From Calycina herbarum (taxonomy: Eukaryota > Ascomycota > Leotiomycetes > Helotiales > Pezizellaceae): 64,000 nucleotides of DNA. A program made the position numbers and the translations under genes. The stretch is from positions 62,001 to 126,000 of the forward strand of contig LLEY01000139.1 of assembly GCA_001414485.1 (NCBI GenBank), read 5' to 3'. Positions 1-11,173 of the stretch are shown piece by piece. Each line of letters starts with the position of its first letter. Position 1 is the first letter of the stretch. The notes beneath the pieces were generated by a model. The model made no database searches. It saw only the letters and a program-made list of their open reading frames with translations, and was not told the origin of the DNA.

Positions 1-2
1 CT

Positions 3-827
3 GGAAGCGAATCTTACAGCGATTTCTACGTCGATCCCGATGAAGATTACCGGACGTCCTCCTCCTCCTCATCTTCGAATAACTCTATCGCAGCGTCACC
101 TCGCCTGCGCCAAGCGGCCCCTCGCCAAGCACTTAACTCGATCTTCTTCTACACCTACGACCCAGATGAGCCACGTCCACCAATCCCAGAGGACCTTCAG
201 TCACCTCGAGGTCATAGACGCAACAACTCCTGGGTTCCTGGGGATGACTCGGCTCTACCTACCAGACAACTCACACCACCAAGATCCCCTCCCCGCGAAG
301 GAATCTTGAGACGAGTCTCCGACCTCATTCGACGGAGAACCAATTCCCCACCTGGACCCCCACGTCCCTCGCCTGAACAACTTCGAGAGACAGCCCACGA
401 TCTAGTTCACGGACCACGACGATCTGCCCTGCCAGCTCAATCTCAGGAGGAGGCTGAACAGGCAGGCGGCGATGGGAATTGGCAAGGTTCTGGTATAGCT
501 CGATCAGGTTTGAACCGGCGACGGGAAAGACCTCGAGCTAGCACGGTAGGCCGAGACGAAAGACAAGAACCCGAGAACGAAGAAAATACCCCTGAAGATA
601 TGACAGGTATCAATCGATGGAGTTCACGTCGGCCAAATCCTCGGGATCAGCAGGAAAGTGGGAGTGGTACTAGGTAAGTGGAGTTCCTAAATTGAGAATG
701 CTTACGATCCATAATAAACAGGATGGATGATGTTGGGCGGAGTTCATGGCTCAAGCGTCCAGGTAAGCCTTTCCTTTCATATTACCCCCTCATTTTTAAT
801 GACCTTACATGGTTGTTTTTAATCTAA
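3..827 (+). CDS. 3' part of an unrecognised Ser/Pro/Arg-rich protein gene (5' end outside window)
   Basis: The open frame begins before the window in the frame of base 3 and is open to 673. A GTAAGT donor follows, then a 48-nt intron (674-721), then an exon from 722 (M-D-D-V-G-R-S-S). At 763 there is a second good donor (GTAAGC). If it is used, the gene continues by an unknown exon; if not, translation stops at 825-827. The roughly 240 visible residues are of low complexity: a serine run, many PP and RR pairs, acidic patches, and no domain I recognise. It looks like an intrinsically disordered C-terminal region. The ATG-started frame at 40-309 is in another phase and is a shadow. The DNA turns AT-rich just after 763, so the true 3' end is uncertain. 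Confidence 0.6.
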
Positions 828-1664
828 CCCTTTATAAATAAAATATACTTTTCATTCTAAATTATCAAACATTCTTTGAAAAATAGTGATTCTTGTACCA
901 ACCAACCAGTGTACTTTCATGAAAATATTTGATGTTACTATCATTCAGCTCTACTGAACCCAATTCTCGTCAAGTAAATGTTAGCTAGATAAGTAGCTGC
1001 CACGCGCTACACTTTCCAAATGTTACTTAACTTTATTAACCTTACATTCTCAAGCAATGTACTTTATTAGTTGAAACCGACATCACTAACTCACGTCTTT
1101 AGTCGACTATAGTAACAGATTCGGTCAATAAAGTGTATGATGACACCCTCGTGGTGGACAGAAAAAGTGGCAATAAATAGCTAGTTGTTCTAACGTTCTA
1201 GTATAAACTAGGGTAATTAATTTGAATCCAAATGATTATAACAACGAGCGCTATAGCAGGGACGAACAATTTACTGCCGCTTTTACTGTCTAGCACGAGA
1301 CACAAACAAATATTTCTCGGTTAAATGGGAACTATCACGTGACACACACTAATCTGTACCTTGATTTCTTTATAAATGAGTTGTTCTACCAGCTACTTTA
1401 CTCAAGTTTGCTTACGGCCTTTTGGGAATTAAGACAATGGGTGCTAGAGCTCTTGATAAGAAGTCTTGAGCCGAGAAAGCAAGCACCAAAACTTGTGGTT
1501 CTTGTTGAACTTTATTCATTATCGAACTATCATTATTGACATTATCGTATCGACCATTATTTATCTTTGATCTTGATCTACGCTACTTCTCATCAATCAT
1601 TACTCGTCTAGCTGATCATATTAGCACAACTTCACAAACCTCAAAATTCAAACATTTCGAACCC
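828..1664. other. AT-rich intergenic stretch, no gene seen
   Basis: This AT-rich spacer lies between the partial gene and the 3' end of the decayed sulfatase. I see no credible open frame, no splice-linked exons and no clear repeat. Short frames near 1339-1539 lack any coding character. Confidence 0.5.
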
Positions 1665-3613
1665 TCAAGTCCACAAACTCCAACTCTCCTGCTTATAACA
1701 CCCATACTCATCCCCCTCCACACCCTCCTCCTTACTTCTCCCCTCCTTTGGACCAGTACCCATCTCGGACCCGAAAGCGAACCCAGCCTGTACCCCCTCC
1801 TCCTGTCTCAAATACCCCATCTGACAACTTCGATTCGGAATTTTCGGTTGCACACCATAAAATCCATCAAATCTAACATCCAAAGCATCAAGAAATTAAT
1901 GTACATCGCCAATTGGATGAAGTGTTTCCCAAGGATTTGTGCATAAACGACCTGTGCACGATTTGAGAACGAGGAGAAGGGCGTCGAGACGATTTAGAAG
2001 GACTGAACGAGGGACTATTGGACGGGCGAGGTTGAAGGGCATGAGGTATACGAGGAAGAGTGGGTTGAGAAGAAGGTTAGACATTTGGCCGGGGTCGGTC
2101 TGTAAGGGGAATATGTCAGCTTAGGTGGTGAAGATATTAGGGGAGAAAGATTTACGTTCATGGCATATAATTCCTTTTCATTCGTACACCAGACCGAGTA
2201 GTAGAAATTGTACCCATTTCCAATTAATCGTAGGGACTTGTATGTATTGTTTGGGGTGATGTGCCAGTCGTATTTTCCTTCTGTGAGATAACGTCCCCAG
2301 AACTCAACATTAACATGTTCAGTCGAACGACGGTCGCTCTGGGTAAATGGAACGGGTGTCCCATCGAAATCTGGTCACAATCCGGCTGACCCAGAGGCAA
2401 TTTGCATGATCATAGGTGCCAAATCGGTATGTGAAGTTACCGCACGAGAAATGACACCTCGATCAACACCTAGACCACGAATGATGAATGGGATGTTAAC
2501 GTCTTCCTCATAACCACAACCCTTTCCTGGCCAAAGTCGATGTTGACCTAAGTGAAAACCATTGTCTGATGTAGAAAATATATGTGTTGTCAAGGATGTT
2601 TGCATTGGCAAGTCTTTGAACTATTTGATCGATCACTGATTGGAGAGACCGGAGACGGGATTGGTGGAAGAAATCGAGGTAGTTGACTACAGTGGAGTTC
2701 ATTTGGGGGAGCCTGGTAATCCAGTTACCCTATGAAGAAAGGGAAGAAAGTCAGCAATCTCGGCTTTCAACATTTGAGAGAAGATATAAACAACAACCGA
2801 GAACCATACATACCACAATAGGATTAAAATTCGCAGTCCTTGGAACTTGTGGAAATCCATTAAACAAACCCCAATGTCTAGTAGCCCAACCTGGAACATC
2901 AGAAGACAAATCATTAAAATTGAACTCGAAATGTGGCGCAATAGGTGCAACCCCAAGAAAGAAAGGTTTCTAAGCCACTCCTGCAATAGCATTATCCAAA
3001 TATCCATAAGCCTTCTCCGCAATCAAATCAGGCGAATTATCTTCCAGCATAATTCGTAAAAGGACCTCCGTCTCGTGACATGGTTGCGTTGAAATAATGG
3101 TAGGTCGAAGGATGTGAAACCACCTGGGATGGGATTGTTGTAATTGGCTTCGTTGAGAGTGTCGAAGAGCTTCCCGGTGTAGTATGTGTTGCAGCCTGCT
3201 TGTTGAAGCCAAACGGGGAGGTAGTCGTTGTTTAAGCCTTGACTGACGACTTTTGGGTAGCCGCCTGGCTTTGGGTTAGCAAAATACTGGTTTTTGGAAA
3301 GGAATGAGGTACCGTAGGGAGGAATAACATCTGTCACGTTGGTGTTGTGGGCAGCCTTTCCTGTTCACCGATTGACGCGAGAGGGACAGCAAAGCGCGAC
3401 GGTACAGTAGTGGTTTTGATACATTGTTCCCTGGGAGACAAGATTCTTTTGCAGCAGCGGCATGTTATCAAGTGAGTGCAACTTCATTTCATATCTTGGT
3501 CATCAGTCAAGATGAAGACGATATTTTGGTTGACCCGCTGCGATCGCGTGGCGGACTGCAAACACGAGAGCGAGAAGAATGCAAAACATGTTCGAATAGT
3601 AATTTGAGATCAT
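1665..3613 (-). pseudogene. Decayed secreted arylsulfatase
   Basis: Read on the minus strand from an ATG at 3613, the product begins with a hydrophobic signal-like segment (FCILLALVFAV). It then shows sulfatase landmarks in order but in changing frames: a metal-binding LTDDQD segment, the CCPSR signature whose Cys would be converted to formylglycine (about 3385), GYPKVVSQGLNNDYLPVWLQ, PDLIAEKAYGYLDNAIAG, SDNGFHLGQHRLWPGKG, and a C-terminal KPWE/FYGVQPK-like end near 1700-1900. Lesions visible: an extra base in a T run at 3524-3527; an extra five bases near 3485-3495 that restore the frame; a TGG-to-TGA type stop at 3365-3367; and further frame changes near 3050-3060, 2585-2620 and 2080-2370. 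Active relatives are single long secreted enzymes that hydrolyse sulfate esters. With this many breaks no full-length enzyme is possible. The proline-rich plus-strand frame at 1536-1946 is its antisense shadow. Confidence 0.85.
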
Positions 3614-4055
3614 GTTGAAGGGCCTTGGAAGCAGACGCGCTTCACAAAATTGAGAGGCAATGGTGATACAGGTTCTGAAACTGAAATTAATGTTGGGGGA
3701 AGGTTCAAAAAGTCACTGTATCGCAATGCTTGATAAAGAACAAAGGTGAGATCGGGGCTTAAGTACAGACTGCCCTAACCGAAAAGATTTTAGATGATGA
3801 AGATTGCATTGTGCTAGGCCACGTGGACAAGGAAAGATTTCGTCCCCTCATACCCCTCATAAATCCCCTTTCCTGTAAATCCTTAGACCCAACCCTCGAT
3901 GGAGCGGATCCTACACAACGAGGCCTAGCAACCCCATAATCACCAAAATTGGCGATGGGAGTAAAAAGAACAAAAAGCGACCTTAATTCGTTTTCCAAAA
4001 CCTAGAAATTCGGCCATTAGCCCTCATAGAATTCTTTTGAGTTGGGTGTTAAAAC
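3614..4055. other. Spacer between the decayed sulfatase and the next gene
   Basis: This is the former promoter side of the sulfatase and the 3' side of the 4056-4673 gene. A 79-codon minus frame at 3759-3998 has no recognisable content. Its upstream edge could be an optional extra exon of the neighbour through a TTCTAG acceptor near 4006, but that adds only a few codons before a stop. Confidence 0.4.
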
Positions 4056-4673
4056 TTACAAGTTTTGAAAGAATGAAGTTGGTCGAACCAATCCTTCTTT
4101 ACTCTCTTGGCTAGTTCCGGCAGTATTTGGGAAAGGTTGTGGTGAATTGAAACCACGTTGACTCGGTTGATTCACCTAGAGAGTCAGCTACACGACGATT
4201 GAAAAATGAGTAGAAGCTGCAACAACTCACTGCCTGTAATGCATTATTTTTCAAGTCCTCGAGTTGCATTTCCTTGTTCTTGTACTTGGCTTTCAAATCC
4301 TCGAGTTCCTTTTGATACGCCTCGACCTAGAAAGTCAGAGAATAGTTTATAAGGAAATAAGTGAATCGGAACTTACGACTTCTTCTGCATGCTTAATCAC
4401 CTCCTTGGTCTAGAGAGTCAGATAGTGTATGAAGAATTGAGTAACACAGCAACTTACCTTTTGCATTTTCTCCTTATTAGACTTCTTCCACAAGTACATC
4501 TCAACCCCAGCTCCCCAGGCAACGCCAGCACCAAGACCAAGACCAAAACGGCTCGCAGCAATTAGTCTGGCACGTTGTCTTGCATTAAAGCGACGGCATA
4601 AAATATACTTGAGGGAGGGAATTTGAAGAAGACGCTTCTGGGCGTGTTGGTACATCTTGCTGGTTGCTGCCAT
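4056..4673 (-). CDS. Small four-exon gene: membrane segment plus coiled coil (154 aa)
   Basis: The exons are 4673-4458, 4409-4377, 4326-4231 and 4175-4056. All three introns are 48-55 nt, lie in phase 0, and end in near-identical CTGAC...CTCTAG or CTTTCTAG tails, which makes the model firm. The start is the ATG at 4673 (MAATSKMYQ); the in-frame TTG further up is not a likely start. Residues 1-40 are basic. About residues 45-65 form a Gly/Ala-rich hydrophobic segment (FGLGLGAGVAWGAGVEMYLW). Residues 70-115 are Lys/Glu-rich and heptad-like. A basic N-terminus, one membrane span and a coiled coil suggest an organelle membrane protein, perhaps mitochondrial, but I do not recognise the family. A donor overlapping the stop (TTGTAAGT) allows an alternative last exon near 4005. 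Confidence 0.75.
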
Positions 4674-5727
4674 CTTGTGTACCTCTTGAAAAGTCGCGGC
4701 TAATCGACTTTTGTCCAACGGTATCGTACTATGGAGAGTACGGTGAGATTACTTAGACTTGGTCGCTAGAAGGTTGATGTGGGACTTGATGACTTTCGTG
4801 GCTTGATCGTGGCCTTGGTGGTGACCAGTCGGATATTTATAGACAACAAAAAACGCTAACATGCTCTAAGCGAGCAGTCAAGTGACCAGTCTTTACAGAG
4901 ACAAAATGCCATTCACTTATAGTTATTAACATGACTTGTTTTTGTTTTGGATCGTAGTTGTTTCACATTCCTGTTGGTTTTTGTTCGTATACTTTAGGGG
5001 CTCTTGTTTAAAGCAAGCGTTCAAAGTTTCAAATAATGCCCATTTCCAGCCTAGGGCACCCCCCTAGCGTCATTTGCCGAAAACTGGGACTCTTTTAGGA
5101 CCTAGCCCACGCGAGCTAGACTCCGCTTGACGTTAAATAGAAATAAATAAATAAATGCCCATTTCCTGTATGTGAAGAATTCACTTTGAATTGAAGGTTT
5201 TGAGCTAGAAACAGCATTTAGGCGTCTTGGGAATAAAGGAATCCCGGGCGTTGCTTTTATACACCCTGGCTCTCTATTGCTTCACATACTCTGGGACAAT
5301 GAGATTCACAATTCGCGAGAATCTGTAGAAGCTGTGAAATCCGGGAAGTTAAAAACTAGCCTGTCTTGTTAAGAGAACATAGAGTATTGCCGTATACTCA
5401 TACTTGGTCCTTATACATTATTTTCAATCCCCCTTCCTAGTTTTAAGAGATAGATATGTTACACAACTTGATATTGTCAGATTCGAAATAACACCTTTTC
5501 CGCGTAGATTTTAACAATAATAAGTCATATTGCTAAACTGAATCTCCCAGCTCCAAAATACTCTTACAAGATAAATCTAATTTAATAAACACCCCCCCAA
5601 GAAACGAAAAAAAGGAACGTAGTTTCAAATTACCACTACTATCTCTGCCTTTGTACCGCTTGAAATTTCGCGTACAACTGTACCAACACCCCCATCAGCA
5701 TGGCAAAATCCCAGGTCCCTCCCCAAC
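4674..5727. other. Intergenic region holding a SINE-like insertion
   Basis: No protein gene is evident. The region holds the promoter of the 4056-4673 gene and the SINE-like element described separately (5035-5166). The remainder up to the secreted-protein gene is AT-rich and includes a C-run near 5591. Confidence 0.5.
5035..5166 (+). mobile_element. SINE-like retroposed insertion with 13-bp target duplication
   Basis: The 13-mer AATGCCCATTTCC occurs at 5035-5047 and again at 5154-5166. The 106 bp between the copies start GC-rich and end in an A-rich tail of AAAT units (about 5133-5153), the layout of a LINE-mobilised short element. Near the 5' end, AGCCTAGG resembles a pol III A box. At about 5113-5124, GAGCTAGACTCC matches the tRNA B-box consensus at 9 of 12 positions. 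There is no coding capacity. I see no second copy in this window, so repeat status is not shown here. Confidence 0.6.
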
Positions 5728-6168
5728 TTATTTACAAAGGCAACCCTTCGCACCACCTGACTGGCAAATGTTATTCTTCCCATTACACCCATTCGCATTA
5801 CACGCACCATTCTTATCGCCACAAATACTCTTACACTGACAGCCCAGGACTCCGCCAGCAGTACAAACACCCAAGCCACCGGAGGGGTTATTCTCCCCCG
5901 CGCAGCCATTCTTGTTGCACTCTTTGGAATCCTTGCCACAGATGCTGATGCAACTGCAACCTTTCAAGAACCCGTTGAGGCAGGTGCCTTTTCCGCCCTG
6001 TGCGAAGGGATCGTTTGCGCCCTGGCAATCACTGTCGTTGCAGAATCTGGCTGAGCCGCATTGGTTGTTGGCTGCTATTATTCCGAGCTGTCTTGCTTGG
6101 GGTGGGGATTGAGGTGCGGCGAGGGTGAAACTGATGATGGCGAGAAGGACTAGAGAAGAGAATTGCAT
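5728..6168 (-). CDS. Small secreted cysteine-rich protein with three internal repeats (146 aa)
   Basis: This is a single exon. Residues 1-17 form a clear signal peptide (MQFSSLVLLAIISFTLA) with an AAP cleavage region. The mature part holds 18 cysteines in three tandem units of about 25-40 residues. Each unit has C-x4-C, then a variable Gly/Asn-rich loop (14, 12 and 6 residues), then C-x7-C-x-C. The first two units close with C-x3-C (CISIC and CKSIC), and the third ends at the C-terminus (CLCK). Small secreted Cys-rich proteins of this kind serve as effectors, antimicrobial proteins or wall proteins in fungi. Nothing here decides which. A TATA-like stretch (TATATATAAG) lies about 215 bp upstream of the ATG. 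No family is recognised. Confidence 0.85.
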   Translation of the reverse strand: MQFSSLVLLAIISFTLAAPQSPPQARQLGIIAANNQCGSARFCNDSDCQGANDPFAQGGKGTCLNGFLKGCSCISICGKDSKECNKNGCAGENNPSGGLGVCTAGGVLGCQCKSICGDKNGACNANGCNGKNNICQSGGAKGCLCK

Positions 6169-7788
6169 TTTGGATGGTGGGATGAATTGGTTGACTTTGA
6201 TGGATTGAAAGGGATAGGGGGTTTGGGAGAAGTTGACTTGAAAAAGTGTAGGAAAAATTGGAGGAAGTAATGCTATGTAAAGTGTGGTCGAGGTAACTGA
6301 TAGAGATTTTGTATCAATGGTAGATTCTGGTGTCTGTGTGTTGTTGTTTTGAAAAGTTCACTACGAGGGAAAGGTAGGTAGATATATATAAGAAATATTC
6401 GACTTGGTTTTGTCTCTCTAGTATTCCTCCCCCTTCAAGACCACAATAGATTCTCGTTCTTTTGGATAGCTCTCTACCTATCGAGTGCAAAAATTCAATT
6501 CAGACCTATTGACATGCTACTTTGGTTCGAAATTTGAGAGATGGTCGGCCGCTGCGGCTGTACAGGTACCATGAGGACGCCTTCGCTTAAGCATTGCGCA
6601 CATACTAAGACATGGAATCCATTGGATATCTTTTACGACGCTTAATACATCAACACGCTCGGGTATGTTTGACGTAAAATCATGCGGAGGAAGCTCCATG
6701 CTGAGTTCCAGAAGACATGCTATGTTGGGTCAATATCCAATCAAGTGACTGAGAGTCTGTTTCTGTTCCTCTTACACATTCTATCATGGGTCAGCTTCAC
6801 TCTCCCCTATCTTCAACATATATTCCCTGTTTTGATTTTGGGTTGTAAGAGTGTGCTGGAGGCGTAGTCGAGAGTGCATCTGGGAGAAGAATGGAGGGTC
6901 AAGCTTATATGTTGGACATCTTACCCGACAAATTTAGATGCAAATCTAAATGATGATGAGTAGTCACAGAAATAGCTTTCAGCCTGTTATTTGCGTTGCC
7001 ATGATATGTTAGTCCTGGCACTTGTCATGTTCTGATAGCATTATGAGCATGAGCTTATATCTCGTCCAGTGTTACCCCAAACAAACATTAACCCCCGCAC
7101 ACGAAACAGAGAAACAAACCAGGCTGAGGAAAGACTAGGTAATCTTCCAGACAAAATCAGGACAAGAATATAACCATGGATAATATGAAATTCGCTCATG
7201 AGAAACATTTAAGAAGTGATAATATCCATCAATACATTTCCTGATAACCTTTAAGCTCAAATCAAAACGAACTTTAAGAGAGAACAGCAATTTTTAACTT
7301 CAATTGTACGGACCGAAAGGACTTAGGGTAATTGAAAGTATTTATTGCTCAAGAAGCTCTATGAGAAGTGGAAACTTACTTCTTTAATTATCCTAAACGC
7401 TCTCGGATGGATAAGATTCGTGATGATATGAGATAAGAGTCAGTTAATAAGAAGTGAGTTACTCGCAATGTAACGCTCCCTTCTCTCACGTCACCCCCTA
7501 ACAATCTAATTTCTCCAGGACGAACCAAACAAGATACTCAGTATATATAAAAATAAAATCATCATTTCCTCATCATAACATCATATTTCTCTCATCATCA
7601 TGGTATCAAGTATACCAACCCATCTATCCACGACCCAAAGCAACGAATGGCGGTAATTCCAGATTCAAGAAAACAGAGAAGTGAAAAGAATCCTGAGCCC
7701 CCAGCCTGTAGATACCCATCCTTAGGTAGATAGGTCTCAGCACATACTAGAAATTGAAACCCATAACCTCAGTCCCTTCCTCAAATCC
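6169..7788. other. Long intergenic region, no gene seen
   Basis: The region holds the promoter of the secreted protein at its left end and the 3' flank of the sulfite exporter at its right end. The frames at 6517-6699 and 6682-6867 overlap each other on opposite strands and show no coding pattern. I see no RNA gene or repeat of note. Confidence 0.5.
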
Positions 7789-9437
7789 CTAGTTCACGAC
7801 GACACCAGCTTCGATGTCTCTCTCGCTCTTTCTGGGCTTCTCCTTTAAGTTCGCCAAGCAAGGTGCTACGAATAAGTTTCCTTTGATGGTACCTTGGATT
7901 GTTTTGACAGCGACGACGAGCCATAAGAGTGTGACGGCAAGGGATGTGATCTATCAATGAAGAAGTCAGTGGTCTGTTCAACATCCGTACAGCGCCTACA
8001 TGTGAAGGGGTGAGAGGTGAAAAGAATACAACAGAAAAGCAGGTAGGAAAGAAGAGGAGGTAAAAGAAAAGGAAGCAACCCACAGTCCCAAAAACATCAA
8101 AAAACCGACTCGGCAACTCCCGTCCCATCTGCGTAGTACTAGCCGTAAAAACCCCCAACGGGAAAGTAAACCCCCACCAGCCCATATTGAAAGGGAACTT
8201 CCTGCGCGTGATACTGGCAGCCGCGAAAAACATCCACACCAAGGCGAATCCCCACATGATCGTAGCTACCAACCAACCAACCACATAAAGGATATCACCA
8301 GAATTAGTGAGACCCTCGGATAATGTGAGGGTTTGGGGGAAGATGGTCATGGATACTTTTCCGAGTTGCATGATTCCGTATCCACCCTGTCCCAGGGGGC
8401 CAAGAGGAAGGAAGACGGAGACTGCTACTTCGATAGGAGGCAAATGATGGAGTGTCAATCGTTGGAAGTAGATAACCAGTACGACCATAGCAAGAGGCAC
8501 GCCCGTGCCCCAAAGAACATAAGATGCAAGGACGGTCCAAAGCGCATGTTGGGGATTAGGCAGGACCTCAGCGACGATTCCGCCCGTGGCGGCCGCGACG
8601 ATGGTTGATACGATGGGTAAAAGCCAGGCAGCTGTCATTTTCTCCAGCGCGGATTCTTGCAGGTACATTCTGTGATTCCGTGTTACTAGAGGTTGGTCAG
8701 GGGGTGAAAGGGTGGTGGGACGTACATTGCGAAGGGGACGTAGAGACAGCAGGCTAGGGAGACGGCCATGTCTATCCACCATAGTGCCCAGGCCTATATA
8801 TTTTGTTAGGGGAGTGAGCTTGAAAGTGAGGGAGAGGGGATTTTACCAATTGAACTGCTGGGTATCCCCATGCTGGGACGCAGACGAAAACTACCATGTT
8901 GATGATTGTAGAGAGACCCATTGGAAAGGTGCCTAGAAAGAGACTTTGTGCTGGATGGCGGATCATGGCGCCCCAGATTCGTGGATATAAAGTGTAACGG
9001 GCGACCGAGAGGGAGAAGAAGACGATGAAAAGTACGACATTGAGGACGAAAATTATAACGGAAATCCAATATAGCCAGTTTGCGTTATAAGGGAGGTTGT
9101 GTAGGAGAATTGAGACAATACCAGTTCCCATATTGACCGAGAACCATCTGAGAATATAGTCAGTATACGGACATGAGAGTTTTTGGGGGGTGTAAAAGTA
9201 ATCTTACGATGGTGTGAAGTTTCGAACAATCCTCCGCCATCCTCTTGCTCTCTTAGATTTCTTTGCTTCATATGTAGACTGGCTCTTTTCACCTTGGCTT
9301 ATGATGGTATCGTCGACTTTGAGTGTCGATGGGCTCGTGCTATCTGCGGCAAAGGTGAGATCTGATTCTGGGCCACTACCATCCCGCGAGCCCGAAGAGG
9401 ACGTTGGGTTTGTAGCTGGAGCAAACTCAATCGTCAT
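7789..9437 (-). CDS. SSU1: Sulfite efflux pump, SSU1 / TDT transporter family (448 aa)
   Basis: There are five exons: 9437-9208, 9147-8847, 8793-8726, 8669-8084 and 7950-7789. Phases close exactly at every junction. The first 76 residues are hydrophilic (Ser/Thr-rich, then a basic KKSKRARGW patch). From residue 77 the family opening WFSVNMGTGIVSILLHNLPY appears, followed by about ten hydrophobic spans, including WWIDMAVSLACCLYVPFA, LPIVSTIVAAATGGIVAE and a Gly-rich PLGPLGQGGYGIMQLGK loop. Members of this family (yeast Ssu1 and the tellurite-resistance/dicarboxylate transporter relatives) sit in the plasma membrane and export sulfite. The length matches the family. The C-terminus ends with a basic tail. 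There is no sign of decay. Confidence 0.92.
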
Positions 9438-11173
9438 CTTGTATAAAGGTTATGATGAGATTTGAAAAGTAAATAAAGGTGGTGCAAGATGGTGTCTCGA
9501 TGGTACAATTTCAAAAAGATGAATAAAGGTGAGTCCATGCAAGAAGAGGGCGGGAAATATTTCAAGAAGCGAGGAAAGGCCCCAACACCATACGATATGA
9601 CCGAGAAAGGAAGGCAAGGTGAGTACCTAGAGAGGAAGAACATTTGATATGGTCCACTTTAGATCTCATGGTGGCAATAATCGAGGTGCTAAAATGTCTG
9701 TACACATTTCTTACTCGCCCATCACCACCAACAACCTCAAATCCTCCGTTACCCGATGTCATTTTCCTTCCGAATAAGAAGGAGCATGTTCGGCTAGCAA
9801 ATGTTTTATCTCAGGTAAAGCAAGGTTCAAAGCCTGAGAGCGAATGAATTGAATGAATTGCGGTGAGTAGGATGTAATACTACATCTTGTACCCCAAAAC
9901 GGTTGACATCTCCAAAGACAACGAAGAAGGGTTTGCGATTATGCAAGGAATCCATCAGATCGGCATTGGCGGGAACTTAGCAGGTGGATAGGTGCAGGCG
10001 AAAGAGGAAGTAGAGTACAAGATCATGGGGAAATAGCATCCCAGGGAACACAAGCAGGGGAGGGGGAAGAAAGGCAACTAGCATTTCTGCTGACCTACTA
10101 CCATGGCACCCAGCAGAACAGTTCAAGAGCCTGGAAAGTTGGAACACCTTTTTCCGAGAGTTTGCATCTAGCCATGTTTTAAAGAAATAAAGGTGTAGTT
10201 CCCAGCAGTTAGTGGACGGGTGACTATTCATATCTTCATATCTTCATATCTTGTCTCAAGCCTGTCCTAGGCGAGGAGCAGCTGGATCTGGGTAGCTATA
10301 GGGCAACTATTCTATTACCCCCAATGGACGAAAACGGCTGTGGAGATACAATGGGATGCTCCTACAGAAAGAGACAAAGTACCCAGACAATCAGTACAAG
10401 ACACGGCTCCTCGTGGCCAGTTGGTAAGTGACAGCCGACTGAAATCGCTTGGCAGGATTGAGCTGACTGGATTGACGAGGCCTGGAATGTTCAATTGACA
10501 AAGCACCTGTGTGACTTGCAGGGAGGGTCGAGGACTCGGTTGAAAAAGCGTCACAGCAGCCATCTCAAGTTTGGATCTGCGTCTCTACATGCGGAACGAC
10601 GATGATTTGTGCTGAGGAAGGAAGGAACGAAGTCTGCAGAAGTGGGTCTGAGAAAAGAAGTCGCCATGGAAGCCACAGGGGTATTCCACGCTAAAAGAGA
10701 CCCCTGTCTAGCGTCAACGATCCTCCATTTGAACCTCGTGGGTCAGGCTCGTCAGGCTAGGTTTGGTTGAAATGACTGCCGGCACATCAAACCTACTTCC
10801 CAATCTGATGGACGGCCTTCACAGCTTCCTCATACAACACCAAGAGACCCATATCCATCCCTCAACGCAGCTGTAAAAAATCTGCGATACCCGCGAACGA
10901 CTATTGGTCTCTACCTAACACAGTACCACTTACCACTTCGTACAGCGCTTCTCGGTGCGGTGCATAGCAACCTACCTCCCTTTTGCTCCACAGGTTACAC
11001 TACGCGCGCAGCCGTGCCACAACAACGTGCAGGCCTCACCATCATAGGGACCATGCTTGAGAAGGACTGAGAAGCCGTTGCGTGCAACCTGCAAAATCTA
11101 CCACTTGAATTCCGTCACCAACACCCCGCAAACACATCTGAACTCCCGAGGCAGATTGCCCGGACCCGAAATC
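9438..11173. other. Divergent intergenic region between SSU1 and RAD10
   Basis: This 1.7-kb region separates two divergent starts. It contains a short triple repeat of ATATCTTC (about 10229-10254). In the RAD10 leader there is a six-codon upstream frame, ATG at 11053 to TGA at 11068-11070, which could damp translation. The frames at 9644-9847, 9977-10231 and 10315-10563 lack recognisable content. Confidence 0.5.

Noticed and set aside
40..309. ATG-started 89-codon frame at the window start
   Set aside because: The frame from base 3 is open, continuous with the 306-677 frame and ends at a good donor; the 40-309 frame is out of phase with it.
1536..1946. Proline-rich plus-strand protein frames
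   Set aside because: They lie exactly antisense to sulfatase C-terminal sequence (FDGFYGVQPK and CTNPWETLHP on the minus strand), so they are shadows.
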